NCBI GenBank assembly: GCA_900556485.1
Contig: USOX01000006.1
Coordinates: 83,787-147,786, forward strand
Direction: 5' to 3'
From: an uncultured Dysgonomonas sp.
Lineage (GTDB): Bacteria > Bacteroidota > Bacteroidia > Bacteroidales > Dysgonomonadaceae
Length of the DNA: 64,000 bases
Shown here: positions 60,561-64,000 of the stretch, in pieces
How positions within the stretch are numbered: the first letter of the stretch is position 1
Layout: each line of letters opens with the position of its first letter
Notes under the pieces: generated by a model
What the model saw: only the letters and a program-made list of their open reading frames with translations
Database searches by the model: none
What the model was told of the DNA's origin: nothing
Made by a program: the position numbers and the translations under genes

Positions 60561-61835
60561 CTACAAAGTCTTTAAACGAAGATTTCTCCATAAAACCTTA
60601 ATTCCTCCGCCATCATGAATTTGCAGAGCTATACGTCCTTGTCCTTTACCTATCTTTTCATCTTCGAAGCTTACCATTTGTTCTCCATTCAGCCAAGTTG
60701 TTACTCTGTCGCCTTGAACTAAAATACGCATAGTATTCCATTCTTTTTCTTTCAGGACGCTTTCTTTTTCTTCAGGTATTTTAATTAGCCAGCCACGTCC
60801 GTAAGACTCATAGATGCCACCTGTACCAAACCCTTTTGGAGCCACTTCTACCTGCCAACCGTTTACTTTTACATCTTTTTCTACAAATGAGCGGATAAAT
60901 ACACCTGAATTTCCGTCTGCTTCTTGTTTGAATTCTACAGTTAAGTCAAAGTCATCATAATATTCGCGGGTAGCAAGATATCCATATTGTTTATCAGGAC
61001 CACTTTCGCAAACTAGTAATCCATCTTGAACATACCATTTTTCGGTACCATAAGCATCCCAGCCTGTCAAGTCTTTGCCATTGAACAACTCTACTTCTTT
61101 AGTCTTACGTGGCAACTCTTTCACTTTTATATTACGGAAAGAAGCCGGAAAGCCATGATCTTGTAAACATATTACACCTTTTGTAGCTATTCCATATTCA
61201 GGAGCATTATTCCATTTGCCACTATTCTTACGTGCAAACCAATCATCAGTCCAAGCTTCGAACTCAAGTATTTTCACTCCATTTAGCCAATGCTCTACAT
61301 GTCCGTTATCAAAAACAATTTTAGAATTGTTCCATTCACCTTGTGGATTTACTTTCATTAAATTCTTATCAGGGGTGTACATCGCATAATCAGCCCCCAT
61401 ATCTTGCCAATCTTCTAATTTTTCTGGAAAATTTGGAGTATCTATTAATTGATATTCCGGACCAGTTATATATGGTACTGGAAATTGAGGACGCTCCACA
61501 ACGTGATACAACATACCGCTGTTTCCTCCTTTAGATAGTTTCCAATCCCAAGATAGCTCAAAGTCATCAAACTCCTGATTAGTAACTATATATCCATTAG
61601 CATCACTTCCTTCTCCTGTAGCCTGAATGCATCCATCTACAACATGCCACATAGTAAGTGTACTATCATTATAGTTACGCCATCCATTCATGGTTTCTCC
61701 ATCAAACAAGAGTGTCCATCCTTCTTGTTTTTCTTTGTCTGTTAATGTGTTATGGGCTGGGCTACCATTACACGAAGTCAATACAACAGACCCTAATACA
61801 CAAAATGCAAATAAGTTCGTAATAAAAGATTTCAT
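60561..61835 (-). CDS. Lipoprotein with two DUF1080 (3-keto-disaccharide hydrolase-like) domains
   Basis: A 424-aa lipoprotein (Cys in VLTSCNGSPA). Two concanavalin-like DUF1080 domains follow each other: first about 35-235 (GWTLLFDGETMNGWRNY, SKGGNSGMLYHVVERP), second about 240-424 (VELFNGKDLTGWDAYG, EADGNSGVFIRSF, WNTMRILVQGDRVTTWLNG). This fold covers 3-keto-glycoside hydrolases and laminarinase-like sugar-binding proteins. The doublet suggests a gene-internal duplication. No oxidoreductase partner (Gfo/Idh type), which usually makes the 3-keto substrate, is adjacent. Confidence 0.85.
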   Translation of the reverse strand: MKSFITNLFAFCVLGSVVLTSCNGSPAHNTLTDKEKQEGWTLLFDGETMNGWRNYNDSTLTMWHVVDGCIQATGEGSDANGYIVTNQEFDDFELSWDWKLSKGGNSGMLYHVVERPQFPVPYITGPEYQLIDTPNFPEKLEDWQDMGADYAMYTPDKNLMKVNPQGEWNNSKIVFDNGHVEHWLNGVKILEFEAWTDDWFARKNSGKWNNAPEYGIATKGVICLQDHGFPASFRNIKVKELPRKTKEVELFNGKDLTGWDAYGTEKWYVQDGLLVCESGPDKQYGYLATREYYDDFDLTVEFKQEADGNSGVFIRSFVEKDVKVNGWQVEVAPKGFGTGGIYESYGRGWLIKIPEEKESVLKEKEWNTMRILVQGDRVTTWLNGEQMVSFEDEKIGKGQGRIALQIHDGGGIKVLWRNLRLKTL

Positions 61836-61920
61836 TGATTATAATTTGGTAATTAGATTTAACATTACGGTAAAGATAGGAATTTCCTGTCGATAGAAAT
61901 GTTAATTAACTATATTGTTT

Positions 61921-62742
61921 TCAATATTTATTTTTATTAAATTCATCAATTGCCTTTTTTACCGAACCATACAATAATAATAGTTGTTTAGCTTGCTCAT
62001 ACTCTAATCCTAACTCACTTACAATCATGCGAGTCCCTCTATCTACGAGTTTTGCATTAGATAACTGCATATTTATCATTCTATTACCTTTTACCCGTCC
62101 TAATTTTATCATTGTGGAAGTGGTAATCATATTCAATATCATTTTTTGTCCCGAACCTGACTTCATTCTAGAACTGCCTGTAACATATTCCGGGCCTACA
62201 ATCATTTCTATAGCAATATCAGCCTCTTGAGCTATTGGCGAATCGGGATTACTGGAGATGGAAGCTGTGAGTATCCCATTCTCTCGAGCAGTTCGTAATG
62301 CTCCTACAATATATGGCGTTGTTCCCGAAGCAGCTATTCCAATAACACTATCATTCTGATTGATGCTATAAGATTGCAGCTCCTCCCACCCTGCATTCAT
62401 ATTATCTTCTGCATTTTCCACCGGATTTCGTAAAGCTTTTTCGCCTCCTGCAATAAGTCCTATAACTAATGTATTAGGCAAACCAAATGTTGGTGGAATT
62501 TCAGATGCATCAAGTACTCCTAGCCGACCACTTGTCCCCGCTCCCATATAAAATATACGCCCTCCACGCTGCATTCGAGGTATAATCAATTCTACAAGCT
62601 TCTCTATCTGGGGAATAGCTTTCTGCACAGCTAATGCCACTTTTTGGTCTTCTGTATTGATGTCTGTTAATATTTCGTGAACAGATTTATTTTCTAAATC
62701 ATCATATAAAGAAGGTTCTTCTGTTATTTTTATAAAAGTCAT
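61921..62742 (-). CDS. murQ: N-acetylmuramic acid 6-phosphate etherase
   Basis: Cytosolic enzyme that removes the lactyl ether from MurNAc-6-phosphate to yield GlcNAc-6-phosphate in peptidoglycan recycling. SIS-domain protein with the MurQ signatures GAGTSGRLGVLDASEIPPTFG near 70 and VTGSSRMKSGSGQKMILNMI near 195. 273 aa, a little shorter than the roughly 300-aa E. coli enzyme at the C-terminus. It overlaps the preceding kinase gene by 4 bp. Confidence 0.95.
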   Translation of the reverse strand: MTFIKITEEPSLYDDLENKSVHEILTDINTEDQKVALAVQKAIPQIEKLVELIIPRMQRGGRIFYMGAGTSGRLGVLDASEIPPTFGLPNTLVIGLIAGGEKALRNPVENAEDNMNAGWEELQSYSINQNDSVIGIAASGTTPYIVGALRTARENGILTASISSNPDSPIAQEADIAIEMIVGPEYVTGSSRMKSGSGQKMILNMITTSTMIKLGRVKGNRMINMQLSNAKLVDRGTRMIVSELGLEYEQAKQLLLLYGSVKKAIDEFNKNKY

Positions 62743-63587
62743 ACTAATTCCGAATTATAATATTTAATCAACCCTTCCATCGGAGATTGCACGATAGTTC
62801 CAATCTTAACATTCAAATCTGTTGCTACCTTTTTCAATACCTCCTGATAATAATATGCAATAGAACCAGTAAAATGAACCGGATTCTCTTTATAATCATA
62901 ATTATATTGAAAGATGTTTTTTATAAAAAAATCTTTTATGGAATTATAGATTATATTATAAACAACTTCATGTCCTATATATTGAATGATAAATGGAGAT
63001 AAACTTGCTAAAAAACGATTAGCCATAGGTTGCTTATATACTTTATCTAAAATATCAGCAACACTTAAATCATATTTATCAAATAAATCCTTCTTTATAC
63101 TTGATGGTAAAATATTTTTAAGACATACATTTAAAAACAAACGTCCTATCACAGCTCCACTGCCTTCATCACCCAAAATATAACCTAATGGAGAAACATG
63201 ATCTACTATATCTGCACCATCATAATGGCAGGAGTTAGAACCTGTTCCTAAAATACAAGCAACTCCTTTATTATGCCCACACAATCCTTTAGCTGCAGCT
63301 AACAAATCGCTATCCACCATAATTACAGAGTTTTCTATATTATCGACTATAGCATTATAAACTATCGGACTTTTCTGAGGAGTACACCCTGCCCCAAAAA
63401 AGTAAACAGCTTCAATCGAATATGTTCCAACTTCCGGCATCAAAACAGACTTAATTTCTTCGCTAATTTCCTCACTAGAGCGAAAGAAAGGATTCATTCC
63501 TTTAGTGTAAACTTGTCTGATCTCTTTGCCTTCTTCTATCAATCGCCAATCAACTTTTGTAGAGCCACCATCAGCTATTATTATCAT
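62739..63587 (-). CDS. BadF/BadG-type amino-sugar kinase (MurNAc/GlcNAc kinase candidate)
   Basis: A 282-aa ASKHA-fold kinase of the BadF/BadG/BcrA/BcrD family. The N-terminal phosphate motif is IIADGGSTKVDW, the second ATP-binding element is GVACILGTGSNSCHYDG and the adenosine-side segment LGYILGDEGSGAVIGR follows, all as in N-acetylglucosamine kinases. Being coupled to murQ (4-bp overlap), it probably phosphorylates MurNAc and/or GlcNAc so that MurQ can act on MurNAc-6-phosphate. Its promoter has a -7 box at 63615-63622 and a three-box element (copy F) further upstream. Confidence 0.88.
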   Translation of the reverse strand: MIIIADGGSTKVDWRLIEEGKEIRQVYTKGMNPFFRSSEEISEEIKSVLMPEVGTYSIEAVYFFGAGCTPQKSPIVYNAIVDNIENSVIMVDSDLLAAAKGLCGHNKGVACILGTGSNSCHYDGADIVDHVSPLGYILGDEGSGAVIGRLFLNVCLKNILPSSIKKDLFDKYDLSVADILDKVYKQPMANRFLASLSPFIIQYIGHEVVYNIIYNSIKDFFIKNIFQYNYDYKENPVHFTGSIAYYYQEVLKKVATDLNVKIGTIVQSPMEGLIKYYNSELV

Positions 63588-63614
63588 GTTATTTCATTTT
63601 TTATAGGACTAATA

Positions 63615-63622
63615 CAAAAGTA
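63615..63622 (-). promoter_or_regulatory. Probable -7 box for the kinase-murQ operon
   Basis: The minus strand reads TACTTTTG, matching TAnnTTTG, 27 bp upstream of the kinase start. Confidence 0.6.
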
Positions 63623-63664
63623 ATACAGTTTCATCTATTTTATCTGAATATTGCTCTTAAAAAC

Positions 63665-63717
63665 AAAAAGTGACAAAAGTGACACTTTTTTTACTGTTTT
63701 ATAATGTTACTTTTTTA
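63665..63717 (-). repeat. Dispersed three-box element, copy F (short form), upstream of kinase-murQ
   Basis: On the minus strand: GTAACA, 25 bp, GTGTCAC, 2 nt, TTGTCAC, then an A/T tract. The core is identical to copy D over AAAAAGTGTCACTTTTGTCA. It ends 42 bp before the -7 box at 63615-63622. Confidence 0.85.
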
Positions 63718-63785
63718 TTTATAATTGCGAAATCCAGTTGTACATATTTGCAAAACCAAAAGTACATAAAAAACACAAATAAAGA

Positions 63786-63801
63786 AGCCCCGTGAGGGGC
63801 T
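63786..63801 (-). terminator. Terminator of the gene at the window end
   Basis: AGCCCC / GGGGCT with a 4-nt loop is followed on the minus strand by TCTTTATTT, 10 bp after the stop codon of the partial gene. Confidence 0.8.
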
Positions 63802-63811
63802 ATATTGCGCA

Positions 63812-64000
63812 TTACTTCCTTATATTATTCATATGTTGAACATCAGGGAGCATCTCCTTAAGTAAGATGTATATACGATTGTGGCATTCTTCACGAGTCT
63901 CCATACATTCTAATAGGTCAAGTAAGGCTTTCTGTGTCTCTAAATATGCTTCTATTGGTTCTGTCCGGGCTTTTACCTCAATAATAAAGCTGTCCTTTGT
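63812..64000 (-). CDS. C-terminal end of an unidentified protein (5' part outside window)
   Basis: The minus strand is open from the window edge to a TAA at 63812-63814, giving 62 codons. The translation is a charged helical segment (for example EAYLETQKALLDLLE and RIYILLKEMLPDVQ), compatible with the end of a cytoplasmic protein. A strong terminator follows at the expected distance, which supports a real gene. Family not recognisable from this fragment. Confidence 0.65.
   Translation of the reverse strand, partial: TKDSFIIEVKARTEPIEAYLETQKALLDLLECMETREECHNRIYILLKEMLPDVQHMNNIRK

Noticed and set aside
1..64000. Defence island, prophage or tRNA genes
   Set aside because: No integrase, restriction, toxin-antitoxin or Cas-like protein and no tRNA-like cloverleaf was noticed. 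A tRNAscan run would be needed to exclude tRNAs completely.

Overview
The window is low-GC DNA from a member of the Bacteroidota, most likely order Bacteroidales and plausibly a Dysgonomonas-like genus (an inference from gene families, not a species call). The evidence is the recurrent Bacteroides-type -7 promoter box TAnnTTTG upstream of genes, weak Shine-Dalgarno signals, many lipoproteins, a Bacteroidetes-length NusB (308 aa), a GldF-GldG type ABC protein, DUF4954 and BtuG-type proteins, and a Nudix-family XylR. I see no rRNA, tRNA, CRISPR array, transposase or prophage. It reads as ordinary chromosome with about 58 protein genes.

Layout: 1-3.3 kb, TolC-type efflux channel (5' end outside the window) and a GH2 glycosidase. 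3.3-8 kb, SulP transporter, rubrerythrin and a GH13 amylase-like lipoprotein preceded by a LacI-type palindrome. 8-13 kb, DUF4954 beta-helix protein, ECF sigma factor and HtpG. 13-18.3 kb, a minus-strand operon of SWIM zinc-finger protein, HEAT-like protein, MoxR AAA ATPase and SH3 protein. 18.6-24 kb, xylose utilisation genes xylR-xylB-xylA-xylE. 24-31.4 kb, GHL10-like and CBM9-like proteins, an ABC-F ATPase, a GldF-GldG fusion and an unknown membrane-anchored protein. 31.4-33.8 kb, mscL and two tandem M48 lipoprotein peptidases. 33.8-39.1 kb, a seven-gene minus-strand operon nusB-yajC-ybbR-coaE-can-znuA-znuC. 39.4-44.3 kb, cmk-ispH, pfkA, recR and small genes. 44.5-51.8 kb, a cobalamin-uptake region: BtuG-like and BtuB-like genes converge on three lipoprotein genes controlled by a cobalamin riboswitch. 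52-59.3 kb, the branched-chain amino acid operon ilvD-ilvB-ilvN-(FkbM methyltransferase)-(acyl-ACP thioesterase)-ilvC. 59.5-64 kb, an orphan HTH-like protein, a double-DUF1080 lipoprotein, a murQ/kinase amino-sugar salvage pair and the C-terminus of one more gene.

Two regulatory discoveries stand out. First, the ilv operon starts with a classic-looking transcription attenuator: a 21-codon leader peptide with ten Ile/Leu/Val codons, then a terminator whose 5' arm can instead pair over 12 bp with sequence that a ribosome at the leader stop codon would cover. Second, a three-box element (GTWACA, about 25 bp later GTGTCAC, then TTGTCAC, separated by A/T tracts) occurs six times in intergenic DNA, always in the same orientation relative to the next gene (xylA, mscL, cmk, the BtuG-like gene, the riboswitch operon and the amino-sugar kinase). 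Two copies carry the same insert, which lengthens the spacing by 30 bp. This looks like an undescribed regulon site or a dispersed promoter-linked repeat.
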